A DNA stretch of 64,000 nt from Chitinophaga dinghuensis (GTDB lineage Bacteria > Bacteroidota > Bacteroidia > Chitinophagales > Chitinophagaceae): contig NZ_QLMA01000006.1 in assembly GCF_003259435.1 (NCBI RefSeq), forward strand, positions 62,001-126,000. Reading direction: 5' to 3'. This document shows, one piece after another, positions 9,294 through 16,343 of the stretch (within the stretch, counting starts at the first letter, position 1; every line of letters begins with the position of its first letter). The notes beneath the pieces are model-generated. The model did not search any database and was not told where the DNA came from. It saw only the letters and a list, made by a program, of their open reading frames with translations. Position numbers and translations under genes: made by a program.

Positions 9294-9310
9294 TATATTA
9301 ATTTAATATA
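9294..9310. promoter_or_regulatory. AT-rich palindrome in the divergent intergenic region
   Basis: TATATTAA and its exact reverse complement flank a single central T, in the 194-bp space between the Argonaute gene (minus) and the 9368 gene (plus). It is a possible operator for a dimeric regulator; low complexity means chance is possible. Confidence 0.3.
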
Positions 9311-9367
9311 ATGACTTGAAATAATCCATATTGTTATGTAAATTTATTAGTATAAATCATTCAGGAT

Positions 9368-10084
9368 ATGACAAGTTTGAAAATGCAGCAGTTGAAATCC
9401 TTTTTTACATTTGATTCTCCTGTTAACTACTATAACATCTACAAACAATTTTCCCAAACACACAACCAACAACGCAGGCTATACGCTAATTGGCCTCCAG
9501 AGGCTACACGTCATCAGCTAATTAATGAATATTGGAATAATACCATATGGCATTATTTGCTTTTGATTGGTATTAGTGTAGTTTCCGTTTTTCCCTTCAG
9601 TGGCGATCCCACAGCTTTTCTTTTTTCAACCGTCCTTTTAAGTATTGTGCTGTATCTCTTTTTACACTATACTGTCTACAGGCGTGTGTTCAGTCGTGAG
9701 TTTATGCCTAAACTAGAAACAGCTATAGCCACCTATGAAGACCGGGAGCGTTCACAATTGGAAAAATGCAAACAGGATCAGCTTTCCAACCGGGCTTTAG
9801 TGCTATTATATTACGTTTTTGATAAAACTAGCAAAGCAAACTATTTGGCTCCAAGTGATAAATGTGCCGATTTGTTACACAAACTTTACGGAGTTAGCCC
9901 TAAAGGGATCAAAAACGAACTTGATTTAATCTATAAAAAAGACAAAAGAGCCAAGCTGGAAAGCCGGCATATCGTTGAAGTTAGCAAAAGTTTTGAAGAA
10001 GCCTATAAAGTATTAGAAACCATGCAGTTTGAGGATGGTATAAAATGCCTTAAATCTTTAGAACAGCAATTCCCTCGTCCTTAA
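9368..10084 (+). CDS. Two-helix membrane protein of the element, function unknown
   Basis: 238 aa. Two adjacent transmembrane helices lie at about residues 63-103 (HYLLLIGISVVSVFPF and FLFSTVLLSIVLYLFL). The cytosolic C-terminal half is helical and charged (KLETAIATYEDRERSQLEK). I do not recognise a named family. It is transcribed away from the Argonaute operon, towards the excisionase-like and mob genes, so it probably belongs to the element backbone. An alternative ATG lies at 9383. Confidence 0.7.
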   Translation: MTSLKMQQLKSFFTFDSPVNYYNIYKQFSQTHNQQRRLYANWPPEATRHQLINEYWNNTIWHYLLLIGISVVSVFPFSGDPTAFLFSTVLLSIVLYLFLHYTVYRRVFSREFMPKLETAIATYEDRERSQLEKCKQDQLSNRALVLLYYVFDKTSKANYLAPSDKCADLLHKLYGVSPKGIKNELDLIYKKDKRAKLESRHIVEVSKSFEEAYKVLETMQFEDGIKCLKSLEQQFPRP

Positions 10085-10197
10085 AATCCAAAAACAAGTA
10101 TACTTAGCTAGATTTCTTTTTATCGTATGTGCATATTCGTGCCTTAAATCGGTCTGAATATGGAAAAGAATGAAAGTATGTGCAGACGGCCGCACCA

Positions 10198-10494
10198 ATG
10201 TTGTTTCCCATTGAGCCAGAACAGTTCTGGCAGATGCTACGCATTTTAGTACGTGAAGAAGTTAACCGTCTTTCAAAACCGGGGCAATCCCCAACATTTC
10301 AAACTCCCGGACTTACCTACAAACCCCTGTTTAAAATTACGGAGGTCTGCGAGTTGTTACACATCACAAAACCCACCATTTACGAGTGGATTAGATACGG
10401 AAAGCTAAAGCCGTACAAAATCCAGTCACGGGTTTACTTCCTGTGGCAAGACATTCAACTGCTACTCAATCCTACAGATCAGCGCAACGAATGA
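10198..10494 (+). CDS. MerR/excisionase-type helix-turn-helix protein
   Basis: 98 aa from the ATG at 10198; a GTG at 10180 would add six residues. The segment FKITEVCELLHITKPTIYEWIRYGKLKPYKI is a HTH_17-type DNA-binding domain, followed by RVYFLWQDIQLLL. Such small proteins in Bacteroidota mobile elements act as excisionases or mobilization regulators. It sits upstream of mobC and just before the hairpin array. Confidence 0.8.
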   Translation: MLFPIEPEQFWQMLRILVREEVNRLSKPGQSPTFQTPGLTYKPLFKITEVCELLHITKPTIYEWIRYGKLKPYKIQSRVYFLWQDIQLLLNPTDQRNE

Positions 10495-10840
10495 CCGGCA
10501 GCCCTGCTACCGGTCGCGGTGAAAGAACGGGCAGCGTTGCTACCCGTTCGGGAAGATAGTACAGACGGCGTTGCCATCTGTACGGGGAGATTGTGCGGGG
10601 CTGCTCTACGCAGGCCCCACCCGCGAAGATTGAACGGGCCGCCTTCGGCATCCCGTTCGCGGATTCGGAACGGGCTTCGCTCCGTTAGCGAGCGGTGTTT
10701 TTGCTGCGCAAAAACCGCTCGCCCCCTTTCTCCCGTTGGTCGCAAGGGGGATCAAAGCGAAGATCAAAGCGGTTTTGTCGGTCAGCTTCGCTGCCCGCAT
10801 TTTTCACGTTGGAACATGGCAGCTTTGCTGCCAGTGTTCC
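10493..10840. repeat. Array of at least nine hairpins between HTH and mobC genes
   Basis: The GC-rich 365-bp space holds consecutive inverted repeats: 10493-10515, 10525-10549, 10559-10583, 10593-10620, 10632-10658, 10669-10686, 10688-10722, 10722-10750, 10779-10797 and 10811-10840. Several share one plan: an outer stem of unrelated sequence, a one-base mismatch (C opposite A in the first three), an inner stem of AGC, GGC or similar, and a 3-nt loop (CCT, GTT, TTC or TTT). Stem sequences differ while architecture is kept. It could be part of the transfer origin or a structured leader of the mob transcript. Confidence 0.7.
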
Positions 10841-10859
10841 AGGTTAATACTCTTGGAAA

Positions 10860-11222
10860 ATGGAACAGGTAAACCAGAAGAAGAAAGGCAAAGGGGGCCG
10901 CCCCATCAAGCCGGTGAAAAAAGAAATGCGTACAGGCGTGCGGTTTACAAAGGCAGAATATTTTATCGTAAAAGGAAAGGCTTTAAAGGCCGGAATGAGG
11001 TACACCGGATACATACGTCACATGGCTTTATTTGGGGCCGTAATACCCCGTTTAAATGACGAAGAACGCACCACTTTAAAAATGCTCATAGGTATAGCAA
11101 ATAACATTAACCAACTTTCTAAACAAGCCCACAAAGAAGGCTTGCTTAATGCCATGTTGTTTTTTGAAAATTACCGCCAGCAATTTGATGAACTAATAAA
11201 CTGGTTTAAACGTGATAAGTAA
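10860..11222 (+). CDS. mobC: MobC-like relaxosome accessory protein
   Basis: 120 aa. The basic N-terminus (KKKGKGGRPIKPVKKE) is followed by a ribbon-helix-helix-like part (RTGVRFTKAEYFIVKGKALKAG) and helices with the LIGIANNINQLSKQAHKEG motif typical of MobC proteins. MobC binds near oriT and helps the relaxase. It overlaps the relaxase start by 11 bp, so the two are co-translated. Confidence 0.85.
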   Translation: MEQVNQKKKGKGGRPIKPVKKEMRTGVRFTKAEYFIVKGKALKAGMRYTGYIRHMALFGAVIPRLNDEERTTLKMLIGIANNINQLSKQAHKEGLLNAMLFFENYRQQFDELINWFKRDK

Positions 11223-11985
11223 AGTAATAACAGGTAAATCTTTTTATGGTTGCTGTAGGTATGTTTGTCAGGATCAGCAAAGGGCTGTAATACTGGAATC
11301 TGAAGGAGTAAGGGAGTATAGCTTTTTGAAGATGGGCCACGATTTTGAAATAAACAGGCAGCAGTCACCGGGAAAGCATAAAGCTGTATTTCACGGAATT
11401 CTTAGCTTTCATCCTGATGATAAAGTAACAGATGAAAAGATGTTACAGATAGCAAAAGAATACCTTCAAAACATTGGCTTAACAGATACGCAATACGTCA
11501 TTGTAAAGCACAATGATACTAACCATCAACACCTTCATCTTATTGGGAACTTTGTAAACAACAAAGGGAAAGTAATTAGTGATAGTTGGATAGGATTGCG
11601 CGGCAAGAAGGCTGCCCAACGCTTAACTCAGCAACATAAGCTAACGCCTTCCGAAGAAAAAAATATCAAGCAAACCAACTTGGAAGCGTTGAGCAATGAG
11701 CAGGTTGCCCGGTATGAAATATATCAGGCTGTAAACGATGCTTTACCACGTTGCAAAACCTTGTCAGATCTTGAAAAGCAGCTTTTGAAAGAAGGGATAG
11801 ATATACAATACAAATTCAAAGGAGATACGCAGCAAGTGCAGGGAATCAGCTTTAAGAAAGGGTCTTTTGCCTTTAAAGGCAGCAGCATTGACAGGAAAAT
11901 GTCTATTGCTGGTATAGAAAAAACATTACAGCAGCAGTTGCAGCAAGAGCCTAAACAGGCCAACAGGCAAGGATTGCGGAGGTAA
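11212..11985 (+). CDS. mobA: Relaxase (MobA-type mobilization nuclease)
   Basis: 257 aa with a GTG start inside mobC. The N-terminus has candidate catalytic tyrosines (Y12, Y17) in SFYGCCRYVCQD. The metal-binding motif is KHNDTNHQHLHLIGN (H100, H105, H107, H109), followed by a K/R-rich region. The relaxase nicks oriT and leads the strand into a recipient cell, using a helper element's secretion system. It is shorter than many MobA proteins, which have extra C-terminal domains. Confidence 0.88.
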   Translation: MISKVITGKSFYGCCRYVCQDQQRAVILESEGVREYSFLKMGHDFEINRQQSPGKHKAVFHGILSFHPDDKVTDEKMLQIAKEYLQNIGLTDTQYVIVKHNDTNHQHLHLIGNFVNNKGKVISDSWIGLRGKKAAQRLTQQHKLTPSEEKNIKQTNLEALSNEQVARYEIYQAVNDALPRCKTLSDLEKQLLKEGIDIQYKFKGDTQQVQGISFKKGSFAFKGSSIDRKMSIAGIEKTLQQQLQQEPKQANRQGLRR

Positions 11986-12015
11986 GAAGGATTGTAAAAT
12001 CAAAATATTATTACC

Positions 12016-12615
12016 ATGAATGAACTATTATTAAATACCATAGTCGACAAATTAAATATCATAGAACAAACCATCACACAGCTAAATAATATCACGCCTC
12101 AAATGCCCGACCATAGCGGAGATATAAAGAAATTAACTACGCAAATATCAGAAGTTAAAACGGCTATTTCTTGTATGCCGGAATTGCTAAAGTTTCCTGT
12201 TGTGGCGGTTGACAGGCTGATAAAGAATATAGAACAAAATAACAGCCTGCTGAAAAACCCACCAGCAAAGGAAGTAAGGCACTATCACCATATTACAGCC
12301 CCTATTGTTGTTGCTGGTGTTTTATTCCTTTTACTGGTGCTATGTACTGCATGGTTGTACAGTTCACGCTCAACACTAAACGAATATCAGGCGGCAGATT
12401 TTAAATACAGGTTTATGAAAATGCAAGCCGATAAAGGTTTACGGGCGTTCATTGTATCAACAGATAGCCTTTACAACAGCAATATGCCAGCTTTTCAGGA
12501 TATCGTAATCAAATGGGAAGCAGAAAGGCAGCGGGTAGCAGCCTTACTGCTGGAGGCCCAAGAGAAGGAACAAGAGGCAAACCAGCTAAGGGAGAAAGCG
12601 GGAAGATCGAAGTAA
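12016..12615 (+). CDS. Mobilization-operon membrane protein with coiled coil
   Basis: 199 aa. An N-terminal amphipathic region (LNTIVDKLNIIEQTITQLNNI) is followed by one transmembrane helix at about 95-115 (IVVAGVLFLLLVLCTAWLYS) and a C-terminal charged coiled coil (AERQRVAALLLEAQEKEQEAN). It starts 30 bp after the relaxase on the same strand. Small membrane proteins are common in this position in Bacteroidota mob operons, but I cannot name the family. Confidence 0.75.
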   Translation: MNELLLNTIVDKLNIIEQTITQLNNITPQMPDHSGDIKKLTTQISEVKTAISCMPELLKFPVVAVDRLIKNIEQNNSLLKNPPAKEVRHYHHITAPIVVAGVLFLLLVLCTAWLYSSRSTLNEYQAADFKYRFMKMQADKGLRAFIVSTDSLYNSNMPAFQDIVIKWEAERQRVAALLLEAQEKEQEANQLREKAGRSK

Positions 12616-12642
12616 TATAGTTTGCGCCTGCCGCGCGGGCTT

Positions 12643-12696
12643 CCGCCAAGACGCCTGCATGGTTCGCTTCGCCGAACCATGCAGGCGTCTTGGCGG
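12643..12696. terminator. 24-bp perfect inverted repeat after the mob operon
   Basis: Arms 12643-12666 and 12673-12696 are perfectly complementary with a 6-nt loop, followed by TTTTATTTATT. The length and perfection are unusual for a plain terminator. The loop region contains GCTTCGC, as in several hairpins of the 10493-10840 array. It probably ends the mob transcript, and may have a second role. Confidence 0.65.
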
Positions 12697-12739
12697 TTTT
12701 ATTTATTGCTTTTTGCTGGATTTATTAGACCATTGTGTA

Positions 12740-13182
12740 AACAATAAAAGCGTATGGTGGTTAGCCATACGCGTCTTTGAGTTAACAAAGCGAAGAATTT
12801 ATTTCTTCACAATTTCTTTGAGAAACGGCAGGGCCAAAAAGCCCCACCGTGTTACATAGTCTGCATTAGTTTTTCCGGCAGTAACTAACGACTTACCGAA
12901 CCAGAAAGGGGCAGTAAAACTGCTCGCCTAGTATATGTCAATCCCTAAGCCTTTTGCTTAGATCAACTTGACGGACTTTTGCCGGAAAATTTTGAATAAG
13001 TTTTAAATAGCCGGGAAGAATCCCGGCCATGTCAGATAACCGTATGCCAATGTGCGGGTAATTGCGAATAAGTTTTATAGACTAAGAACTGAATAAAGGC
13101 AGTTGGGAAGAATCCCAACCGCACTATGTACTAGTAACCCCAAAAGCTTTTTAAATAGCCAACCGGGGAAAGCCCCTGTTGG
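12740..13182. other. Non-coding zone with nested and repeated hairpins (ncRNA candidate)
   Basis: No credible gene is seen between 12616 and 13201. An outer 10-bp pairing (TTTTCCGGCA at 12871-12880 with its complement at 12980-12989) encloses GCAG/CTGC (12911-12923) and CTAAGC/GCTTAG (12945-12961) hairpins. Next come two hairpins with the same GGGA-AGAA-TCCC apex (13010-13027 and 13102-13119) and a third, GGGG-AAAG-CCCC within CCAAC/GTTGG (13159-13182). The phrase GAATAAGTTTTA precedes the first two. A further hairpin lies at 12751-12771. A folded RNA or an oriT-like site are both possible. Confidence 0.5.
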
Positions 13183-13201
13183 TTTTGGTCTTTAATTCTT
13201 A

Positions 13202-13555
13202 TCAACTTTTGCTATGCTTAGTTTTTATTCTCTTTACCTTTTTTTTCTTTCTCTTCTTTACTACGAAATTGTTTTGCAAACTTTTTCTTTCAATTCTCTG
13301 GGCAACGAAATACAAAGTCTTGCAAAATGTATCTTTCATAAATTCTTCAGCACCTTTAGACATGCCATTTACTCCACGTAGATAACCTAAATATTGATCC
13401 TCATTGCATCTTAGAGAATCAGAAACATTGGTGAACAAGAATCGGGGAATGGCCCGTATTATGTCCTCATAGGTTAAGCTTTCCAGCGTATTCGTGGAAT
13501 TATTGAACAATATTCTTTCAAAGTTTTGGCTAATTTCCTTTAGTGTGATATACAT
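13202..13555 (-). CDS. Unknown 117-aa protein with very basic tail
   Basis: The N-terminal 95 residues are helical (LKEISQNFERILFNNS) and the last 20 are almost all Lys/Arg (VVKKRKKKKVKRIKTKHSKS), suggesting nucleic-acid or membrane binding. It follows the 149-aa gene with a TAATG overlap, so the two form one translationally coupled unit. I recognise no family. The unit faces the XRE regulator at 14202, with three shared operator-like repeats between them. Confidence 0.65.
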   Translation of the reverse strand: MYITLKEISQNFERILFNNSTNTLESLTYEDIIRAIPRFLFTNVSDSLRCNEDQYLGYLRGVNGMSKGAEEFMKDTFCKTLYFVAQRIERKSLQNNFVVKKRKKKKVKRIKTKHSKS

Positions 13556-14004
13556 TATAAAACGTAATTAAAAGGTTCATAAAATGAGAAAAGATATATT
13601 TCAGTTTCTTCCAGAAATTCGATAATAGATGGCATGGAAACTGCTAGTAATGGCCACCATTCGGAGGATGCAGGTTTGTCTGTTGCATGGCTAGAAAACA
13701 ATCTTTGTATTCCTTTATTTAATCTTCTCATATCTACCTCCTTGACCAAGTCCAGAAGGTGCATTGACCTAAGTTTTTTATACTGGATATTTACTATGTC
13801 TGGTATCTGCACACTTTGTAAGAAAACAACAAACTTTTGTGAGTCATCAATTAAGTATAAAAACCATTCTTCTCTCACTGCATTCACTCTGAAATAATCT
13901 ATTATTAAATCTCTAAGGCACCAATGAAAATGATGCAGAAAGTTTTGGTCTGACAGAAGTTTACATAATTGTATATCTACTTCTTGGGTTAACACTTCCT
14001 TCAT
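13555..14004 (-). CDS. Unknown 149-aa protein, first gene of a pair
   Basis: A mostly helical, soluble-looking protein with many aromatic residues (FLHHFHWCLRDLIIDYF, SSEWWPLLAVSMPSIIEF). No signal peptide or family motif is recognised. It is coupled to the downstream 117-aa gene and divergent from an XRE regulator. This layout is seen in toxin-antitoxin and small defence cassettes, but no sequence motif proves that here. Confidence 0.65.
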   Translation of the reverse strand: MKEVLTQEVDIQLCKLLSDQNFLHHFHWCLRDLIIDYFRVNAVREEWFLYLIDDSQKFVVFLQSVQIPDIVNIQYKKLRSMHLLDLVKEVDMRRLNKGIQRLFSSHATDKPASSEWWPLLAVSMPSIIEFLEETEIYLFSFYEPFNYVL

Positions 14005-14067
14005 TTGTTTGGATAGTTTGATTTTCTATTTCTCGTTTTGACAATACAAAGGAAGTCCACTTTTTTG

Positions 14068-14140
14068 AGTACTATACCCAAAACGTAAGTACTTTACCTT
14101 TAAATCAGTGTAAATTATCCGGGAGGACGAGTATTTTACC
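14068..14140. promoter_or_regulatory. Three operator-like repeats AGTAyTwTACC
   Basis: AGTACTATACC (14068-14078), AGTACTTTACC (14088-14098) and AGTATTTTACC (14130-14140) lie in the same orientation in the 197-bp space between the unknown pair and the XRE gene. They are likely binding sites of the XRE protein, controlling both itself and the divergent pair (inference). Confidence 0.55.
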
Positions 14141-14201
14141 TGTTTTTTTGTATATTCCGTTTTTCGTACATTTATCAGGAATTTGAAAAACATAACTGTA
14201 T

Positions 14202-14630
14202 ATGCAGCACATAGGTGATAAAGTTCGTAGAATGATGGCGTTGAAAGAGGTTAAGCAGTCAGATTTGGCGGCAAGGTTAAACCTTTCCCAACAATCGATT
14301 TCCCGAATTTTGAACAAAAGCAAGATTGAGGCTGATCTAATGGACCAGATTGCAAAGGCTTTAGAGGTTGAAGTGGAAGATATAGAATCATTAGATGATA
14401 GACTTGCAACTGTATTTTATGGGAGTGTAACAAATACCTCAAACGATAATGTTGTTTTTGGTTCTCAATATGATGTTACATTTGAAGGTGGTAAAGGAGT
14501 AATGATGGAACTGGTCGAAAGATTGATTGAACTTACACGTAAGTTGGAAGAAAAAAATCATGAAGTCAATGACCTGAAAGAATCCAGAGAAAAACTGCAA
14601 CAAGAGCTAAACGCGCTTAAAAAGAAATAA
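14202..14630 (+). CDS. XRE-family regulator with coiled-coil tail
   Basis: 142 aa. Residues 1-70 form a Cro/CI helix-turn-helix (KQSDLAARLNLSQQSISRIL). The C-terminus is a coiled coil (ELTRKLEEKNHEVNDLKES), the usual Bacteroidota layout for small XRE proteins. It is probably a dimeric repressor of its own promoter and of the divergent 13202-14004 unit. A weak -7-like TACATTTA lies about 30 bp upstream. Confidence 0.85.
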   Translation: MQHIGDKVRRMMALKEVKQSDLAARLNLSQQSISRILNKSKIEADLMDQIAKALEVEVEDIESLDDRLATVFYGSVTNTSNDNVVFGSQYDVTFEGGKGVMMELVERLIELTRKLEEKNHEVNDLKESREKLQQELNALKKK

Positions 14631-14650
14631 GTTCTTATTTGAGATATTTT

Positions 14651-14690
14651 ATAAACAAAAAAGCATCCGATGGGATGCTTTTTTGTTTAT
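14651..14690. terminator. Bidirectional terminator between XRE and integrase genes
   Basis: Perfect 18-bp arms (14651-14668 with 14673-14690), a GATG loop and A/T runs on both sides, placed between convergent genes. It should stop transcription in both directions. Confidence 0.9.
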
Positions 14691-14703
14691 AAAAAGTAAT
14701 GCA

Positions 14704-16059
14704 TCATATAGCATAAAGTAACGTGGGGTTAAGACTAATATCTCCGCGTTTTTCCCATATTTCTCGTATTTTCTTTCCTGCTTCTTCTGGTGTAATTCTA
14801 ATGTACTTATAAAAATCCCGGAGGCTCTTATGTCCGCTAATTTTCATGATTAATTCCACCGGTGTTCCGGCTAAAAACTCATTGGTACAAAAAGACCTGC
14901 GGCAAGTATGCGATGTAATCCAAGCGTACTTTGGTTTTACCTGTACTATATCTTTATTTCCTTTCTTATGGCTGAATTTTATTAGCTCGCAAATCCCCGC
15001 TAGTTGGGCTACTTCCTTAATATGTCGGTTAAATTCGGGGTTGGTAACTGTTGGAATCTGGCGGTTAAAGCGATTATATAGAATATCTGCCGCTGCATCC
15101 CTCAAAGGCACCACTACCCATTGGTCGCTTTTTTCCTGCTTTTTATAGAGTGCGCCCAATCTTATGTCTTCCGGCTGAATGGTTGAAAAATCAGAGAATC
15201 TAAGCCCGGTAAGACTTCCGAGAACAAATAAATCCCGGTATTTAGTAAGGTGTGGGTGTTCGGAAAGGTCTACAGCATACAAACGGCCTATTTCCTGCCA
15301 TGTGAGATATACTGCGTCCGCTTCTTCGTCTGGTATCTTGAAATCGGTTAAATCTATGATAGGTATGATTTTGCGGCGAATCCTATCACGTAGGAATATA
15401 CGTAGTTGTTTAATGGTTTTCCCTACGGTAGCGGTTTTAAGCCCTTTTATTTGCACCTTTTTCCCATCAACAACTTCAGACCTCCGCCGCTGGATATACT
15501 CATAGGTAAGGAATTTAATTAAGCTATCATAGAGGTTAAAGTCGAAAGAATCAAATGTGACGGGTTTTTGGCGGTATTCCTGAAAGGCTGCAATATGATC
15601 TTTCATATTTTTAAACACCTTCAACATTCCGTCTGAAACGTTGCCAGCCTTGCATTTTATGTAATCGTCTAACTGGAAAAGTATATCCATATTTCTGTTA
15701 GGATCGTTGGCAATGGCCTGTAATTCTAGTTTTTTCACATCGAAGCCAGGACAGAAGGTCTGCTTTACAAACTGGCCTATGTCGGCAATCTTTTCTTTTG
15801 TGGCATGGGTGATAATATCGCCTGCCAGCCGTAAAAGTGTTGCCAGTTGTTCGTTTAGGTGTTGGGGTTGCCCGTAAGTTTCTGGAAGATCGGACGAGAT
15901 ACGGAGGAATTTTCGATTCCAAAATTTGGGAGGGATGGCTATTTCTGTGTTTAATAACGTTGATTTGCCAGCTTTTCCGCAGTACTGGATAAAAATCAGG
16001 CAGGTTCCATCCCTGCGCACTTTGTTCTTTGGACAGATTAATTTGATTGGTAACAACAT
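14704..16059 (-). CDS. int: Tyrosine recombinase / integrase of the element
   Basis: 451 aa. It has an N-terminal arm-binding domain (about 1-120), a SAM-like core-binding domain (about 125-230) and a catalytic domain with R287 (SLTGLRFSDF), H384-x-x-R387 (SHTCRRSF), H410 (ISGHKS) and nucleophile Y419 (KYIRI). It is the typical Bacteroidota ICE/IME integrase. It begins 161 bp inside the right att site with arm-type repeats immediately upstream, so it should recombine the 16-bp tRNA-Lys core. Confidence 0.95.
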   Translation of the reverse strand: MLLPIKLICPKNKVRRDGTCLIFIQYCGKAGKSTLLNTEIAIPPKFWNRKFLRISSDLPETYGQPQHLNEQLATLLRLAGDIITHATKEKIADIGQFVKQTFCPGFDVKKLELQAIANDPNRNMDILFQLDDYIKCKAGNVSDGMLKVFKNMKDHIAAFQEYRQKPVTFDSFDFNLYDSLIKFLTYEYIQRRRSEVVDGKKVQIKGLKTATVGKTIKQLRIFLRDRIRRKIIPIIDLTDFKIPDEEADAVYLTWQEIGRLYAVDLSEHPHLTKYRDLFVLGSLTGLRFSDFSTIQPEDIRLGALYKKQEKSDQWVVVPLRDAAADILYNRFNRQIPTVTNPEFNRHIKEVAQLAGICELIKFSHKKGNKDIVQVKPKYAWITSHTCRRSFCTNEFLAGTPVELIMKISGHKSLRDFYKYIRITPEEAGKKIREIWEKRGDISLNPTLLYAI

Positions 16060-16073
16060 GAGCTAAAAATTTT

Positions 16074-16097
16074 TTAGTCGAGTTTTTAGTCGAGTTC
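16074..16097 (+). repeat. Right integrase arm-type repeats
   Basis: Two TTAGTCGAGT copies 12 bp apart match the left-end pair at 3253-3276 with one difference over 24 bp. They lie just upstream of the integrase start, so binding might also regulate int. Confidence 0.65.
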
Positions 16098-16220
16098 AAT
16101 GCTGTTAACCGTTATAAAGGTAATGAGATAAAAAATTGGTTGTTGTTATAGAATGTTGAAAATCAACTATTTAAAATAAGACTAAATAAGAAGGAGTAAG
16201 GCTATTATGCATGAAGCTAA

Positions 16221-16236
16221 TCCCAGCGGGATCACA
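16221..16236. repeat. attR, 16-bp core
   Basis: Exact copy of 3197-3212. To its right the native tRNA-Lys downstream sequence, including the terminator at 16256, resumes. Confidence 0.9.
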
Positions 16237-16255
16237 ACAACAATATCAAAGGTTA

Positions 16256-16294
16256 TTAAAGCCGCTTAAATCACAGGATTTAAGCGGCTTTTTC
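16256..16294 (+). terminator. Displaced terminator of tRNA-Lys
   Basis: Stem GCCGCTTAAATC (16261-16272) with its complement (16277-16288), followed by TTTTTCGATTTT. It follows the regenerated tRNA tail, so before insertion it ended the tRNA-Lys transcript. It is now about 13 kb away. Confidence 0.85.
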
Positions 16295-16343
16295 GATTTT
16301 ATCAATAAAAGGTAAATCATACAAAACGAATCTGAATAATATC

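Larger units (their letters stand above)
3197..16236. mobile_element. Integrative mobilizable element in tRNA-Lys
   Basis: About 13.0 kb between exact 16-bp direct repeats of the tRNA 3' end. An integrase gene lies next to the right end and paired arm-type repeats occur at both ends. Mobilization genes (mobC, relaxase) are present, but no conjugation pilus, coupling ATPase or phage structural gene is visible, so it should need a helper conjugative element. The cargo is an Argonaute-nuclease-AIPR operon plus an uncharacterised two-gene unit with an XRE regulator. The defence cargo is visibly more AT-rich than the host genes outside. Confidence 0.9.
16221..16336 (+). repeat. 116-bp tRNA-tail repeat, copy 1
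   Basis: Contains the att core, the hairpin terminator and a conserved flank ending ACAAAACGAATCTGAA. It recurs at 17615-17730 with the same length and only scattered differences, flanking the yhcG-like gene. Confidence 0.85.

Noticed and set aside
10519..10872. Long open frames through the hairpin array on both strands
   Set aside because: They arise from GC-rich palindromic sequence without stops; products are low-complexity and Arg/Pro-rich, and the mirrored frames are equally open.
12659..12859. 66-codon frame after the mob operon
   Set aside because: It starts inside the perfect palindrome and covers structured non-coding DNA.
12740..13182. Retron msr/msd or CRISPR-like array
   Set aside because: There is no reverse transcriptase, cas gene or regular repeat-spacer pattern anywhere in the window; the hairpins share only short apex motifs.
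3197..16236. Prophage or self-transmissible ICE
   Set aside because: No capsid, tail, terminase, VirB4/TraG or pilus genes are present; only a relaxase and MobC, so mobilizable element is the best fit.
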